DNA of 64,000 bases from Hymenobacter nivis (GCF_006439025.1 NZ_RCYZ01000005.1:1-64000); one strand, 5' to 3'; counted from the stretch's first letter, positions 34,884 through 45,210 are shown. Numbers and translations are program-made. The notes: generated by a model from the sequence alone, not told the origin.

Positions 34884-37529
34884 TTACTCGGCTTCTTCGG
34901 CGGCCGTGGGGGCCACGGCGCCCTCGGGCACGTTCAGCAGGGGCCCCAGCAGCAGGGCGTTGCTGAGCAGGCGCGCGGTGCCGTGCCAGTAAGAGCGGAA
35001 CACTGGGTCGTCGGCAAAGAGCACCACGCGGCCGGCGCCGAGCTTGCTCACCATCACAGCGGCCGAATTGCCAATTTTCTGCACGTTGGCTTTTGAGGCG
35101 TAGCCGCTCACCAACGGCTGGGCGCCGTAACGCACCACGGTGGCGTAGGGGTTGCGGCTGGGCTTTAAGAACGTGGTGCCGTTGCGGAACACGTACAGGC
35201 TGCGGCTCGTCAGGCCAAACGCGATGGGGTTGGTCAGGTCCACGTCGGCGCGGTAAATGGAGCCTGCAATAGCGCGGGTACCCTCCTGCTCCTGGGTCAC
35301 AAAATCGGCCCGGCGGGCGGCGGGTCCCCCTTTGGCCGCCATGGTATCGGCCCAGCCGTTGCCAGCGGGGATGAGCAGTTTCTCCGCCACCAAGCCCTGC
35401 TTGAGTGCCCACTCCGAGGCATTTTTGATGGTGATGAGCGTGCCCCCTTCCTGCACCCAGCGGCGCAAGCGCTCCACGGCAGGGCGGTCGAGGACAGTGT
35501 AGCTGCCGCCCACCAGCACCAGCGCCGAGTAGCGCCCCAGCGGGGCCCGGCCGAAGTTGCTTAGCTCGATTTTACTTAGCGGCAGGCCCAGGTGCTGGCT
35601 GGCGTGAAACCAAACTTCGCCCACCTCCGAGGCGTTGGTGCCGGTGCCCACCAGCAGGGCCGCTTTGGCCTCGGGCACGGTGCGCACGTTGTTGCTGCCT
35701 AGGTCGATGCCGCCCACGCTAAAGCCCGTGCCCACGCCCGTGAACGTGACCTGGGACCGCTGCGCCACCCGGCTCACCACCCGAAACACGGAGTCGGCCG
35801 GCAGCTTCTGGACGGCCACCGGCACCACCAGCGTGCCGTAGCCGAAGTCGGTTTTGCCGCCCTCCTTGGTGCCGGCGGCGAAGGGCTTGAAGGCCACTTT
35901 GGCCACCACGCCGGCCTGCTGCAGGGCCACCAGCGCCTGGGGCGCGTGGTAATCGGACCAAGGCAGCAGGTAGGCGTAGCCCGACTGTCCGCCGAGCACG
36001 TTGCCGGCCAGCGTTTTTGGGGCCCCCAGGGGCACGCCCTTCACCAGGGCCGCGGTTTTCTGCTTGGCCACGGGCAGGCCGTAGGCGTGCGATAGGGCCC
36101 AGCCCGTCACGTCGTAGAACACGCTGTCGTGGAAAGCCGTGAGCTCCTCAAAAAGGGAGTTGACGATACGGTACTGCGGCTGGGCGGTGGGCACCACATA
36201 GGCCGCACCTTTTGTAAAGCTTTGTTTGTCAAGCGTCACGTTCTGGCCCAGCTCGTGCACCTGCACGTGGTGGAGCAGCAGCGTTTCGAGCAGATTGTTG
36301 GTGAGCGTGGGGTCCTGGGCGCTGCCGAACACGTAAGCTTTGGTGGGGAACTTGCGCGCTTCGGTGAGGGCCGAAGTGAAGAAGTCGCGCTGGGCTTTCA
36401 GGTACAAATCTTTCTCCTCTACCGCGCCGCGCACGGTGGCCAGGCCGGTGGCCACGTGGTTGCGGATGGTGAAGGGGAATTTCACCACGCCGTTGGCGCC
36501 CTCCTGGGCCAGCCCGCGCGAGCTGGCCACTTCAAACGTGACGCCCACGCCGCCCTGAAAATCGGGGTACGTGGAGCCGTAGATGGGCGAGAGGTTGTCG
36601 AACTGTTCTTTGGTCCAGTATAGCGAGCCGAGCTGGTCGAGGGCCCCGGCGAAGTACTTGGCCAGGTGTACGTTCAGCACTTCGTAGGTCGAGCGCGGCA
36701 CTAAGTCGTTTTCGGTGCTATAAGGCTTGGAGGGCTCGAAGTAGTAGGTGCCGTTGGTGCCCATCTCGTGGAAGTCGATGAGCACGTTGGGGTACCACTC
36801 GTGGTAGAAAGCCATGCGGGCGCGGCTTTCGGGGTGCACCAGCGCCAGCCAGTCGCGGTTGAGGTCGGTGTAGAAGTGGTTGGTGCGGCCGCCGGGCCAG
36901 GCCTCGGTGTGCTCGCGGTCGAGCGGGTCGGTCACGGGCGGCCACGACTTGTTCTGGTCGAACCAGTGGCTGGCGCGGTCGCGGCCGTCGGGGTTTTCGA
37001 GCGGGTCGATGGTCACCACCGATTCGCGCAGCCAGCGCTGGGTTTCGGCACTGCGCGAGGCCGTGAGGTAGTAGGCCAGCAGCAGGGCCGCCTCGCTGCT
37101 GCTGCTCTCGTTGCCGTGCACCCCAAAGTTGAGGCTCACCACTACGGGCAGCTTGGCGTAGGCGGGCGCGGGCAGCTTGGGGTCGGTGAGGCCCCGGCGC
37201 TGCTCGTGGATCTGGGGCAGGCTCTGCTGGTTTTCGGTCGAGGTGATGGTGGCTACCAGTTGCGGGCGCTCCTCGTACGTCTTGCCAATCACGCGGGTGC
37301 TCACCTTGTCGCTCACCCGGTCCAGCTCGCGCAAGTAGGCCACAATCTGGTCAGAGCGAGTGTAGTGCGAGCCGATTGGGTAGCCCAAAAACTGCTCGGG
37401 CGTGGGGATGGCCGGGTCAAAATCTTCGGTTTTGGCGGCCGGAAAAAAGTAGCGGTTTTGGGCCCCGGCGGGCTCGCTGGCCGCCAGCCCCGCGGCGAGC
37501 AGCCCGGCGGTGAGGTATTGCTTCAACAT
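34884..37529 (-). CDS. secreted M14 family metallopeptidase
   Basis: 881 residues, signal peptide LTAGLLAAGLAASEPAGAQ. The zinc carboxypeptidase fold follows: NFGVHGNESSSSEAALLLAY supplies the first His and Glu, LIDFHEMGTNGTYYFEP the third ligand His, and FEVASSRGLAQEG probably the catalytic Glu. DPLENPDGRDR is also typical of the family. A C-terminal half of ~450 residues contains ALLVGTGTNASEVGE and LVLVGGSYTVLDRPAVERL, resembling a glutamine-amidotransferase-like accessory domain of large M14 proteins. It is downstream of SusC2-SusD2 on the same strand (158-base gap), so it probably trims peptides for that transporter. Confidence 0.88.
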   Translation of the reverse strand: MLKQYLTAGLLAAGLAASEPAGAQNRYFFPAAKTEDFDPAIPTPEQFLGYPIGSHYTRSDQIVAYLRELDRVSDKVSTRVIGKTYEERPQLVATITSTENQQSLPQIHEQRRGLTDPKLPAPAYAKLPVVVSLNFGVHGNESSSSEAALLLAYYLTASRSAETQRWLRESVVTIDPLENPDGRDRASHWFDQNKSWPPVTDPLDREHTEAWPGGRTNHFYTDLNRDWLALVHPESRARMAFYHEWYPNVLIDFHEMGTNGTYYFEPSKPYSTENDLVPRSTYEVLNVHLAKYFAGALDQLGSLYWTKEQFDNLSPIYGSTYPDFQGGVGVTFEVASSRGLAQEGANGVVKFPFTIRNHVATGLATVRGAVEEKDLYLKAQRDFFTSALTEARKFPTKAYVFGSAQDPTLTNNLLETLLLHHVQVHELGQNVTLDKQSFTKGAAYVVPTAQPQYRIVNSLFEELTAFHDSVFYDVTGWALSHAYGLPVAKQKTAALVKGVPLGAPKTLAGNVLGGQSGYAYLLPWSDYHAPQALVALQQAGVVAKVAFKPFAAGTKEGGKTDFGYGTLVVPVAVQKLPADSVFRVVSRVAQRSQVTFTGVGTGFSVGGIDLGSNNVRTVPEAKAALLVGTGTNASEVGEVWFHASQHLGLPLSKIELSNFGRAPLGRYSALVLVGGSYTVLDRPAVERLRRWVQEGGTLITIKNASEWALKQGLVAEKLLIPAGNGWADTMAAKGGPAARRADFVTQEQEGTRAIAGSIYRADVDLTNPIAFGLTSRSLYVFRNGTTFLKPSRNPYATVVRYGAQPLVSGYASKANVQKIGNSAAVMVSKLGAGRVVLFADDPVFRSYWHGTARLLSNALLLGPLLNVPEGAVAPTAAEEAE

Positions 37530-37687
37530 CTGCGTTTGTTTTTATTAGTAGGGAAAGCGTGGCCTGCAAAAAGTCCGTCGTGCCGCGCGCAGCGGCCGGG
37601 AATGCCCCTCCTCAAGTCCCACCCCGATTAGGAAGCCCCCGCCCGGGCGGGGCACGACGTTCTTTTTAGTCTGCAGCAGTAAGCGGA

Positions 37688-39052
37688 TTAGTACCCGGGG
37701 TTTTGCTCCAAGTCGGGGTCGGCCACGAGGTCGTTGTACGGGATGGGGAACACCCACTTTTGCGGGTTCGTGACGCCCAGCACGGCGCCGGCCCGGCCAG
37801 TGCGCACGAGGTCAAACCAGCGGTCGGACTCGAAGGCAAATTCCACGCGGCGCTCGTTTTCGATGGCCAGCAGCAAATCGGCGGCCGTGGTGGCGGTGCT
37901 GGCGGGCACGCCGGCGCGGGCGCGCACGGCGTTGAGGTCGGATAGGGCCCCGGCGAGCTTGCCCTGACGGGCGCGGGCCTCGGCCCGAATCAGGTACAGC
38001 TCGGCCACCCGCAGCACGTAGCTGGGGTCGTCGCGCTGGGCCGCGCGGCTGTAGAGGTTGCCGTAGACAGCGGCCGTGCCGTTGATGGTGGTGCTGGCCA
38101 GCAGCGCCGAGCGGCCGCCGCCCACCGTGGCGTTATTCAGCAGGGCGATGGCCGCCGGTACGGGCTGAAAGTTGTACTGCCCGCCCAAGGCGCTCGGGAA
38201 CCAGTTATTCCACATCGTGTTGGCGTCGGCGTTGCTGTAGCTGATTTCCAGCACCGATTCCGACGTCAGGAACGGGGCCGTGGAAAAGGCCCGGTAGGGC
38301 GTTGCCAGGGCGTAGGTGCTGTTGCTGAGCACCTGCGTGGCGTAGGCTTCGGCGTCGGGCCACTGCTGGCGGTAGAGGTGCAGGCGGGCGCGCAGGCCGC
38401 GGGCGGTGGCTTTCACGGCGCGGTTGCGGGTGGTGGCGTCGGGCAGCAGGGTTTCAGCCTGGGTGAGGTCGGCCAGCACCTGGTCGTAGGTGGCGGCCAG
38501 GGTGGCGCGGCGGGTGCCCTGGCCGTTTTCCTTGCTGCGGGTGGGCATGAGCACCAGCGGCACCCCGCCCCAGCCCCGCGCCAAGTCGAAGTACGACAGG
38601 GCCCGAATGAAGTAGGCCTCGCCCAGCAGCTGGTTTTTCTCGGTGGCGGTCAGCAGCGGGTCGCTGATGCCGGGCAGGCCGTCCAGGACGTTGTTGGCCC
38701 CGTTGACGGCCTGGTAGATGAAGGTCCAGGTTTCGGCAATCACCACGTTGTCCGCGCTCAGGGAGTTCTGGTCGATTTGCAGGTACTGGTTTAGCGTGCC
38801 GTTGAAGCGCACGTTGTCGGCGGGCAAAAAGCCCAGCGTGGGCCAGTCGAGCTGGTAGTAGTTCTGCACGCGGTCGTAGGCCCCCAGGGTGGCGGCGCGG
38901 GCGCTGGCGGCGTCGGTGATGGCGCGGTCGTCGGCCAACTGCTGCACGGGCTGCGGGTCGAGCAGGCTGGAGCAACCGCTGGCGAGTGCCAGGGCCCCCA
39001 GCAACGCGGCGTGCCGCAGGAAGCGCGGGCGGGCGGAAAAAGTAGGTAGCAT
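37688..39052 (-). CDS. SusD/RagB family nutrient-binding outer membrane lipoprotein 2
   Basis: 454 residues with lipobox ALASGCSSLLDPQ. The typical SusD segment EAYFIRALSYFDLARGWGGV (~residue 135) and C-terminal NERRVEFAFESDRWFDLVRT are present, and it ends DPDLEQNPGY. Compared with copy 1 it is ~135 residues shorter, in the usual range of the RagB/SusD-like type for oligopeptides or small glycans. It follows SusC2 by 14 bases and precedes the M14 peptidase. Confidence 0.93.
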   Translation of the reverse strand: MLPTFSARPRFLRHAALLGALALASGCSSLLDPQPVQQLADDRAITDAASARAATLGAYDRVQNYYQLDWPTLGFLPADNVRFNGTLNQYLQIDQNSLSADNVVIAETWTFIYQAVNGANNVLDGLPGISDPLLTATEKNQLLGEAYFIRALSYFDLARGWGGVPLVLMPTRSKENGQGTRRATLAATYDQVLADLTQAETLLPDATTRNRAVKATARGLRARLHLYRQQWPDAEAYATQVLSNSTYALATPYRAFSTAPFLTSESVLEISYSNADANTMWNNWFPSALGGQYNFQPVPAAIALLNNATVGGGRSALLASTTINGTAAVYGNLYSRAAQRDDPSYVLRVAELYLIRAEARARQGKLAGALSDLNAVRARAGVPASTATTAADLLLAIENERRVEFAFESDRWFDLVRTGRAGAVLGVTNPQKWVFPIPYNDLVADPDLEQNPGY

Positions 39053-39066
39053 GGTTGAAAGCAGGA

Positions 39067-42000
39067 TTAGAGACCGACGGTCAGGCCCACCTGGAAGGTG
39101 CGCGGCTGGGGCACGGTGGCCCAGTCGATGTTTTTGGTGTTGGCCACGCCACTCTGCGAGTTCACCTCGGGGTCGAGGCCCGAGTAAGGCGTGACGGTGA
39201 AGAGGTTGAGCGCCTGCACGTACACGCGTAGTGAGTTGAGGTGCGCCGCGCCCACCACCGCTTTAGGCACCGTGTAGCCCAGCGAAATGGTGCGCAGGCG
39301 GATGAACGAGCCGTCTTCCAGGTACCGGTCGCTCAGGTTTTGCACCACGCCGCCGTAGTTGTTGCTGGCCGCGTTGGTGGTCAGGCGCGGGATGTCGGTC
39401 ACGTCGCCCAGCTTCTGCCAGCGGTCAAGCTGGTTGGCGAGGTAGCCAATGTTGCTCTGCGTGCCGCCGTGCACGAGGAAAAAGCGGTTCATGTTCATGA
39501 TTTTAGCGCCCTGCTCGAAGTACAGGTTGAAGCCAAAATCGAGGCCTTTCCAGGTGAAGGTGTTCGTCACGCCGCCGAAGTAGTTGGGCCAGGCGTTGCC
39601 CACCAGCTGGCGGTCGGCCACCGTGAGTTGGCCGTCGCCGTTCACGTCCTGGTACTCGGCGTCGCCGGTTTCAGGGTTCACGCGGGTTTGGTGGTAGAGC
39701 CAGAACGAGTAGAGCGGGGCCCCTTCTTCGAGCCGGAAAATGTCGCGCGAGCCGGCCGTGATGGGGGCCGCCAGCGTTTCCACCCGGTTCACGTTGCGGG
39801 CCAGGCTGAAGGTGGTGCTCCACTGCACGGCGCTGTTGTTCACCCAGTTGGCCGTTAGTTGCGCCTCCACGCCCTTGTTGCTCACCGCGCCGTAGTTCTG
39901 CAGCTCCGAGGCGAAGCCCGTTTTGCGCGGCACCGGCACGTTGAGCAGCAGGCCGGTGGTCGATTTGTCGTAGTAGTTCAACTCCAGGGCCAGGCGGTTT
40001 TTGAGCACGGCCACGTCGAGGCCGGCGTTCCACTGCTGGGTGGTTTCCCAGCTCAGGTCGGGGTTGGCGAGCTGGAAGGGCGCGGTGCCGGGCAGGTCGA
40101 GGTAGTTGGCGCCGCCCTGCACGAGGCCTCGCGCGGCAAAGTCGCCGATGCCGCCCTGGTTGCCGGTGCGGCCCACGCTGGCCCGCAGCTTCAGCTCGTC
40201 GAACACGCCCAGGTCCTTGATGAACCGCTCTTCGCCCACGCGCCAGCCCAGGCCCACGGCCGGAAAATAGCCCCACTTGTTGTTGGTGCCGAAGCGCGAG
40301 GAGGCGTCGGCGCGGGCGCTCACATCGGCCGTGTAGCGGTCTTTGTAGCTATAAGTAACCTTGCCAAAAAACGACACCAGCCCCGCCAGCGAGCGGCTCG
40401 ACGAGCCCGTTTGGGTCGCGGCCGAGGCGATGGTGGTCAGGTCGTTGCTCGGAAACTGCTGCCCCAGCAGGCTCGTGCGCTGGAACGTGTTGCGCTGCAA
40501 GGTGTTGCCCACCACGGCTTGCAGGGCGTGGTTTTCGCCGAAGGTGGTGCGGTAGTTCAGGGTCTGCTCGTTGAGCAGGGTGATGTCGCGCGAGAGGTAC
40601 GAGGAGGCCGTGCCCCGCGGCTGCCCGGCCAGGATGAGCGTGTTGTTGAAGTTGTTCTCGTACATGTCGTTGAAGTCGATGCTCCAACTCGTGCGCAGGG
40701 TCAAATTTGGCAAGAACTTGTACTCGGCGTACACGTTCGAAATGACCCGCGTGCCCACCGCGTCGTTGTTTAGGTTGTTGATGAGGGCCAGGTGGTTATC
40801 GAAGCTGCCGTACTTGGCGTACGAGCCGTCGGCGTTGAACACCGGCAGGTTGGTGCGCGGAAACAGGGCCGAGTTGATGACGCCCACTGGGTTGTTGTCG
40901 TTGCTGCTCACGTTGCGCTGGGTGCGCGTGAGGGCCGTGCTGGTGCCGATGCGCAGCTTGTCGGTTACCGTGTTGTCCAGGTTCACCCGGAAGCTGAAGC
41001 GGTTGAAGTTGCTGGGCCGCACGATGGACTCCTGGCTGAAGTAGCCCGCCGCCAGGTAAAACTGCGTTTTCTCACTGCCCCCGGCCGCCGAGAGTTGGTA
41101 GCTCTGGGTGCGGGCCCGCCGAAAGACGTCGCTGAGCCGGTCGTAGGTGGGCTGCTCCTCGGGCAGGCCCCTGCCGCCGGCCGATGCCGCGCGGTACGGC
41201 ATCGCCGCCGCGCTGCCACCGTCGTTTAGGAACCGCTCGTTTTCCAGCGTGGCCAGCTGGGGCCCCGTTACCAGGTCGTAGGTTTTGGGGGCCTTGGCGG
41301 TGGCCTGGTAGGTGTCCAGGGTGATGCGCGTTTTGGTGTTGGCCTTGCCGCGCTTGGTTTGGATGAGCACCACGCCGTTGGCCCCGCGCGAGCCGTAGAT
41401 GGCCGTGGCGTTGGCATCCTTCAGAATTTCAATGCTCTGAATGTCGGCCGGGTTGATGTCGGCGATGGGGTTCGACGACACCTGGTTGCCCAAGCCGGTG
41501 GCCACCAGGTTGGTGTTGTTGATGAACACGCCGTCGACCACGTAGAGCGGGTCGTTGCTGGCGTTCACCGAGTTGCTGCCCCGGATGCGAACGAAGATGC
41601 CCCCGCCCGGCACGCCCGAGTTGGCCGAAATCTGCACCCCGGGGGCCCTGCCCTGCAGCAGTTGGTCGGCGCTGGCGGCCGGAATGTCCTTGAGCGCGTC
41701 GCCCTTAATGGTGGAAATGGCGCTGGTGAGCGTGCGGCGGCTCTGCTCGCTGTAGCCCGTCACCACCACTTCGTTGAGCTGCTGCACGTCGGTGGGCAGC
41801 GCCACCGCGAGCGGGCCGTGGCCCACCTGCACTTCCCGCTTGGCGTACCCCACGGCGCTGATGATGAGGGTAGCGCCGGGGGACACGCCGGGCAGCGAGA
41901 AACGCCCGGCGGCGTCGGTCGAAGCGCCTTGGGTGGTGCCTTTCACCACCACCGTGGCGCCCGGCAGGGCGGTGTGGCTTTCACCATCCGTCACGGTACC

Positions 42001-42105
42001 GGTGGCGGGGGGCGCGCCGGTGGTTTGTGCGGCCACCAGGCCGGCCTGGCCCAGGCCAAGCGCAAGCACAGCTGCCCGCCCCAGGGTTAGGGTAGATTTT
42101 TTCAT
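39067..42105 (-). CDS. SusC/RagA family TonB-linked outer membrane transporter 2
   Basis: 1012 residues. Signal peptide, then the regulatory-like beta domain (ATGTVTDGESHTALPGATVV), SusC signature LNEVVVTGYSEQSRR, plug with IRGSNSVNASNDPLYVVDGV and GSRGANGVVLIQTKRG, and a barrel ending PRTFQVGLTVGL. TonB-dependent import of an unknown ligand; the linked M14 peptidase suggests peptides. The gene heads a three-gene minus-strand operon. Confidence 0.93.
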   Translation of the reverse strand: MKKSTLTLGRAAVLALGLGQAGLVAAQTTGAPPATGTVTDGESHTALPGATVVVKGTTQGASTDAAGRFSLPGVSPGATLIISAVGYAKREVQVGHGPLAVALPTDVQQLNEVVVTGYSEQSRRTLTSAISTIKGDALKDIPAASADQLLQGRAPGVQISANSGVPGGGIFVRIRGSNSVNASNDPLYVVDGVFINNTNLVATGLGNQVSSNPIADINPADIQSIEILKDANATAIYGSRGANGVVLIQTKRGKANTKTRITLDTYQATAKAPKTYDLVTGPQLATLENERFLNDGGSAAAMPYRAASAGGRGLPEEQPTYDRLSDVFRRARTQSYQLSAAGGSEKTQFYLAAGYFSQESIVRPSNFNRFSFRVNLDNTVTDKLRIGTSTALTRTQRNVSSNDNNPVGVINSALFPRTNLPVFNADGSYAKYGSFDNHLALINNLNNDAVGTRVISNVYAEYKFLPNLTLRTSWSIDFNDMYENNFNNTLILAGQPRGTASSYLSRDITLLNEQTLNYRTTFGENHALQAVVGNTLQRNTFQRTSLLGQQFPSNDLTTIASAATQTGSSSRSLAGLVSFFGKVTYSYKDRYTADVSARADASSRFGTNNKWGYFPAVGLGWRVGEERFIKDLGVFDELKLRASVGRTGNQGGIGDFAARGLVQGGANYLDLPGTAPFQLANPDLSWETTQQWNAGLDVAVLKNRLALELNYYDKSTTGLLLNVPVPRKTGFASELQNYGAVSNKGVEAQLTANWVNNSAVQWSTTFSLARNVNRVETLAAPITAGSRDIFRLEEGAPLYSFWLYHQTRVNPETGDAEYQDVNGDGQLTVADRQLVGNAWPNYFGGVTNTFTWKGLDFGFNLYFEQGAKIMNMNRFFLVHGGTQSNIGYLANQLDRWQKLGDVTDIPRLTTNAASNNYGGVVQNLSDRYLEDGSFIRLRTISLGYTVPKAVVGAAHLNSLRVYVQALNLFTVTPYSGLDPEVNSQSGVANTKNIDWATVPQPRTFQVGLTVGL

Positions 42106-43026
42106 GTCAAGAAGTTGAGGGCTGGTCGGGCCTAAGGCCCCCGTTGACTGGCAAGGCGTAGCGACGGGTACCGCCGCGGCACCGCTAATTAGCTAGCTTG
42201 CCAGCGCAAGACCAGGTGGAGAAAATACGCGGGTTGGCCTAGCCCATAGCCCGGCTGCTTGTGCACAGCAGCTGGTCAGGGCACCGAAAACCCACCAAAA
42301 AAGGACGTTGCTGCTTTGAATGGAACAGCATGGCCAGCAGCCGATTAGGCGCGGCACAGTGGCCCGCGTGGCGCAGGCGCGCCCCAACCAGGCGGGCTGG
42401 TTGAAGCACCGGAAACGGCAAACCCGAAATGTAAAGCAATCGACGCGCTACACCTCCGGCTTGCCTAACGCATGCAGGCGTCAGCCGAGGGGCAACAACA
42501 CGGCCGCAACGTAGTCGAGAGGGTAAGCGAAGTTTGCGGGGGTAATAAAGTAGCCACGGCTTGTTTTTATATGGTCAGGACTTGGCACCGTTCCAGCTAA
42601 TGGGGGTTGCCGGCGTTTCGTCGAGCCTGTCTCTCCGCGCCTCTGTATAAAAACCATCCTGGATCAGCAGGAGTTGGTGGCCCAAAGGTAAGAGTTGCTT
42701 TTTCAGAAAAGCAACTTATTTTTTCACTTTTGCTTCATTCAATGGCTGGCAATCTTTAGTTAGATAGCTATACAAAGTGGTATATCTCGGATACACAGTA
42801 TATTATACAATAATTGGTTGTCGATGGCAGGTATGGAATGCGCTGCTAGAACAACGATTGACTGAATACCGTGCATCAGGGTCAACTAGTAGCTTCAGGG
42901 TGGTACAGGGTCCTGTTAGCAATTCCTATCCGAGCATTCCGTAAAGCACTAACGCTACAGGATATGAGGCCTTTAATGGATGATTTTACTATTAGTAATC
43001 AACTGTTTATATTAAGAAGTAGCCGC
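42106..43026. other. 920-base intergenic region, no gene seen
   Basis: The part next to SusC2 should contain its promoter. GC falls sharply after about 42540, the start of the low-GC accessory region. Short minus-strand frames at 42193-42439 have no recognisable features. Confidence 0.5.
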
Positions 43027-43341
43027 TTATTTAATGACTTGGACGAGTAAGGGGTGCAGAAAAGCGAAAAACGTTAAAATATCAGCGTTAGACGTGCGAA
43101 CATTTTTCAAAATCGACTGGAAATCATACGCTGGATGCGCGAGTGTCCACTCTAGCTGGGCCAGTAGCTGCTGCTGCACCTCTGGGCTATACGCTGCGAG
43201 CCACTTGGTAAAATCAGCAGCTAGCATCGGTGATTCCTGCTTTAGTTTGAGCGTGATAACTGGAAATTCCCATAACACAGACAGCGGCAGGCGTAAGATA
43301 TGACGTGCTTCGGGGTCTTTCATCGCAAAGTAGTCGGTCAC
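43027..43341 (-). CDS. hypothetical protein, possibly immunity-associated
   Basis: 104 residues, soluble, helical: MTDYFAMKDPEARHILRLPL, FTKWLAAYSPEVQQQLLAQL, LTFFAFLHPLLVQVIK. No family recognised. Its first base overlaps the last base of the SUKH gene's stop codon, so both are translated as one unit. GC content is well below that of the chromosome core. An immunity or antitoxin role is suggested only by this neighbour. Confidence 0.6.
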   Translation of the reverse strand: MTDYFAMKDPEARHILRLPLSVLWEFPVITLKLKQESPMLAADFTKWLAAYSPEVQQQLLAQLEWTLAHPAYDFQSILKNVRTSNADILTFFAFLHPLLVQVIK

Positions 43342-43754
43342 TACCTATCACCGGGAGAAGGGTCGCCTGCGGGGCATCCCCCCTGTGCCCAGGCTAATAA
43401 GCTAGGCCCTACCTGGCGGCCTTCAGTATCACCCAAAGCGCCTAAATCAATCTTCCACACGCCGGTTGCATGACCAGCGGCGCTTACAAAAAAGCCGCTG
43501 CCGCCGCTATCATCGCCCACTAAAAGTAGTGCTGGAGCATACGCGGCAACTTCATACGTGACATTTCTTTCTGCAATATCCGCAGCCGTATAGATGACCA
43601 CCCCTGAGGCAGGAAAGGATAACCCATCACTACTACGCCAAAGCGTAAGCAAGTCACGCGGTAGTTCCCGTCCCACTTGCTGCCTGGCAGCTTCCAGTTG
43701 TTGCCGAGAAGCGGGTGGATTGAGTACAGGATTGCCATTCGAGAAGGTAGTCAT
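43341..43754 (-). CDS. SMI1/KNR4 (SUKH) family immunity-type protein
   Basis: 137 residues. The SUKH core is visible: ASRQQLEAARQQVGRELPRD followed by LLTLWRSSDGLSF, then GVVIYTAADIAERN and LLVGDDSGGSGFFVSAAG. SUKH proteins commonly protect against polymorphic or contact-dependent toxins. No toxin gene is in the vicinity, making this an orphan immunity gene. It is the promoter-proximal member of a two-gene unit with the gene at 43027. Confidence 0.82.
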   Translation of the reverse strand: MTTFSNGNPVLNPPASRQQLEAARQQVGRELPRDLLTLWRSSDGLSFPASGVVIYTAADIAERNVTYEVAAYAPALLLVGDDSGGSGFFVSAAGHATGVWKIDLGALGDTEGRQVGPSLLAWAQGGCPAGDPSPGDR

Positions 43755-43928
43755 AAGGTACTATTTTTGAAAAACGTTGCTAGACAATCAACCTACTTAA
43801 TTACGCTTGCTGAAGGATTACTCATAGGTCCTTCAAGTCTGCCAACGTACCCGGTCAATTCCTAGTTGCTGGTAAGAATCTGCTACTCGTTGAGGCATTC
43901 GGATTACGCTAGATAGCTTAGGGTGCGA

Positions 43929-45210
43929 TGAGGTGGTCTATCTAAGCCGGACGGAAGACGGACGTATATTCCTTCTGTCATGGCAACCAAAACCAACGGG
44001 GCGTCGCCCGACAAACGGAGTAAATTAAGACGAGGCGTTCAAGGCCGAAGCGCTGCGCTTAGCCGGCGAGAGCCGCAGCACGCAGGCCGCGGCGCGCCAG
44101 CTGGGCATCAGCCCCAAGTTGCTTTACCGCTGGTAGCAGACGCAACTCGTGGCCGAGGTGGGCAGTGAAGAAGTGGCCCGCGACCCAGAGGTGCGTGCTC
44201 TGCGGGCCCAGCTCAAACGGGCCGAGCGGGAACTCGATATTTTGAAAAAAGCCTTGGTCAGTTGCCTGCTTTAGGCGCAGGCTCGGCCAACCGACCCGGT
44301 GAGCACCTACCAACACATTGCCCAGCGCCAGACACAGGTGCCTGTGCGCCAGCTTTGCCGCGTCCTGCACGCGGCCCCGGCCGCGTATTACGCCTGGCAG
44401 CGCCACCGGCAGCAGCCCCGGGCCGAGTCGGCCTGACAAGTGGCCTTACGTGAAACATTTGTCCACCACAGCCAGCGCTATGGCACGCGCCGAAGTGCAG
44501 GCCCAAGGCCACGCCGTGGGCCGCTGGCGCGTCCGCTGCGTGCTCCACGCTCACGGCCTGCGCGCGCAACAGCCTCGTTCGTTCGTGCCGCGCACCACCG
44601 GTTTGGACCCGACCGTGCGGGCCGCGCCCAACCGCTTGCTCGGCCAGCCGGCCCCCGCGGCCCCCAACCGGGTCTGGGTGGGCGACAGCACGTATTTGCC
44701 CCGACAAGGTGGGGATTGGCTGTATCTGGCCGTGTGGCTCGACCGCCGCTCGCGCAAGATTGTAGGCTTGGTGCCGCCACGGCGGCACTTAGGACGTGCG
44801 TGACACGATGCCCGAAGCTCTGGTCAGCGAAGCGTCGCGCCGGGCCTTGGTCGTGCGCCGGCCCGCCGCTGGGCTCGTCGTACACTCCGACCAGGGTAGC
44901 CAGTACACGGCCACCCGATTCAAAGGACTGCTTGCCAAACATGGCGCCCTGCAAAGCATGAGCCGGCGCGGCAACGGCTACGACAACGACAACGCGCACG
45001 CCGAATCTTTTTGCAGCCGCTTCAAGGCCGAACTGCTCGACGGCGGCAGCTTCCCCGGCCTGACCGAAGCGCGGTTAGAAATCAGTCATCACATCGCCTA
45101 TTATAACGCTGAACGTCGCCATTCCGCTCTCGGCTACTGCTCACCAAACCACTTCAAAACCCAACTCAAAAACACGTCCCAATTGTGTCCGCCTTAGCTA
45201 GACCACCTCA
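43929..45210 (+). mobile_element. decayed IS3-family element (1282 bp)
   Basis: Ends TGAGGTGGTCTATCTAAGCC (left, from 43929) and the complement of TGAGGTGGTCTAGCTAAGGC (right, to 45210) are near-perfect inverted repeats, so the boundaries are firm. The interior has the orfA/orfB layout of IS3, ruined by stops and frameshifts. No target duplication is visible at the flanks (CGA versus GTT). Confidence 0.88.
43980..45197 (+). pseudogene. IS3-family transposase orfA and orfB, degenerate
   Basis: orfA: homologous text FKAEALRLAGESRSTQAAAR, LGISPKLLYRW, stop, then LKRAERELDILKKALV. The start region is out of frame with this part, and a TAG (44134) interrupts RW-QTQ. orfB starts near 44299 (STYQHIAQRQTQVPVRQLCR), has a TGA at 44434, a frameshift near 44500, then QVRVWVGD-type integrase core text (NRVWVGDSTYLPRQGGDWLY), another break near 44780, and an intact end (VVHSDQGSQYTATRF, DNDNAHAESFCSRFKAELL). 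The DDE residues are still readable but lie in three frames. Inactive. Confidence 0.88.

Noticed and set aside
37560..37670. GC-rich partial inverted repeat (GTCGTGCC...GGCACGAC) between SusD2 and the M14 gene
   Set aside because: Arms are short and about 80 bases apart with no T-run; not clearly more than chance in GC-rich DNA.
42193..42514. Short frames on both strands upstream of SusC2
   Set aside because: Low complexity, no conserved motif and opposing overlap; more likely untranslated leader and promoter.
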